NCBI GenBank assembly: GCA_964456445.1
Contig: CAYWBI010000213.1
Coordinates: 1 to 6,164, forward strand
DNA: 6,164 bases
Direction of reading: 5' to 3'
DNA from: CAYWBI01 sp964456445
Lineage (GTDB): Bacteria > Calditrichota > Calditrichia > Calditrichales > J004
The notes beneath the pieces were generated by a model, which was not told the origin of the DNA, made no database searches, and worked only from the letters and a program-made list of their open reading frames with translations. The position numbers and the translations under genes are program-made. This document shows, piece by piece, positions 6,019 through 6,164 of this stretch (the first letter of the stretch is position 1; each line of letters starts with the position of its first letter).

Positions 6019-6164
6019 CAATTGAGCGCATTACAAAACCAACACCGAACACCGAATACCGATCAAGGATTGAAGATTTATGATCTGTCCTGATTGTGCC
6101 GTTCCAAAATCTAAAACCGGTGTTCCTTGTTCGTATATCAAAGCCAGGGGCAATTGAGCAAAAC
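6015..6164. repeat. Tandem array of 125-bp units, right block (unit F and the start of unit G)
   Basis: Unit F (6015-6146) is 132 bp, the consensus plus a 7-bp internal duplication (AACACCG twice in tandem, about 6041-6054), and it is more diverged near its start (GCGCATTACAAAACC). Unit G begins at 6147 and is cut by the window edge after GGGGCAATTGAGCAAAAC. The array therefore continues beyond the window, and its total copy number is unknown. Confidence 0.9.

Noticed and set aside
5175..6164. CRISPR array
   Set aside because: The repeated unit is about 125 bp with no unique spacers between copies, and no cas gene is visible.

Overview
The window comes from a Gram-negative bacterium: it carries a lipid A-type (LpxL/HtrB family) acyltransferase beside a set of cell-surface glycosyltransferases. 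A dense LPS/polysaccharide locus, moderate GC and a threonylcarbamoyl-AMP synthase fused to a low-molecular-weight phosphatase would fit the Desulfobacterota (Deltaproteobacteria), but that placement is an impression and not something the sequence proves. All supported genes lie on the minus strand, so the locus reads from right to left.

Right end (about 5175-6164): non-coding repeat DNA. Seven units of about 125 bp (six complete or nearly so, the last cut by the window edge) lie head to tail. Between the fifth and sixth sits a different block of about 220 bp (5795-6014) made of short perfect hairpins. The many small reading frames here arise because 125 is not a multiple of three; they are not credible genes.

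Middle (3018-5098): a two-gene operon. The lipid A/lysophospholipid acyltransferase (5098-4184) overlaps by 4 nt (ATGA) with a fused two-domain protein (4187-3018). Its N-terminal half is a TsaC/Sua5/YrdC threonylcarbamoyl-AMP synthase, which acts in tRNA t6A modification. Its C-terminal half is a low-molecular-weight protein phosphatase with an intact CX5R(S) loop.

A 351-bp gap (2667-3017) follows, with a very AT-rich core (21 G/C in the 120 bases 2751-2870) and a plausible sigma70-like promoter for the left block.

Left end (1-2666): three consecutive glycosyltransferases (2666-1926, 1920-973 and 931-62), spaced 5 and 41 nt apart. At the very edge is the likely start of a fourth gene (40 to beyond 1) whose 13 visible residues look like the first strand of a GT-B/family 9 glycosyltransferase. 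Together these probably build part of an LPS core, O-antigen or other surface glycan, while the acyltransferase acylates the lipid anchor. The phosphatase domain could act on tyrosine-phosphorylated polysaccharide machinery, but that is inference.

The least ordinary features are the TsaC-LMW-phosphatase fusion, the 125-bp array directly upstream of the acyltransferase, and the hairpin-rich block whose last hairpin arm is shared with the first bases of each array unit.
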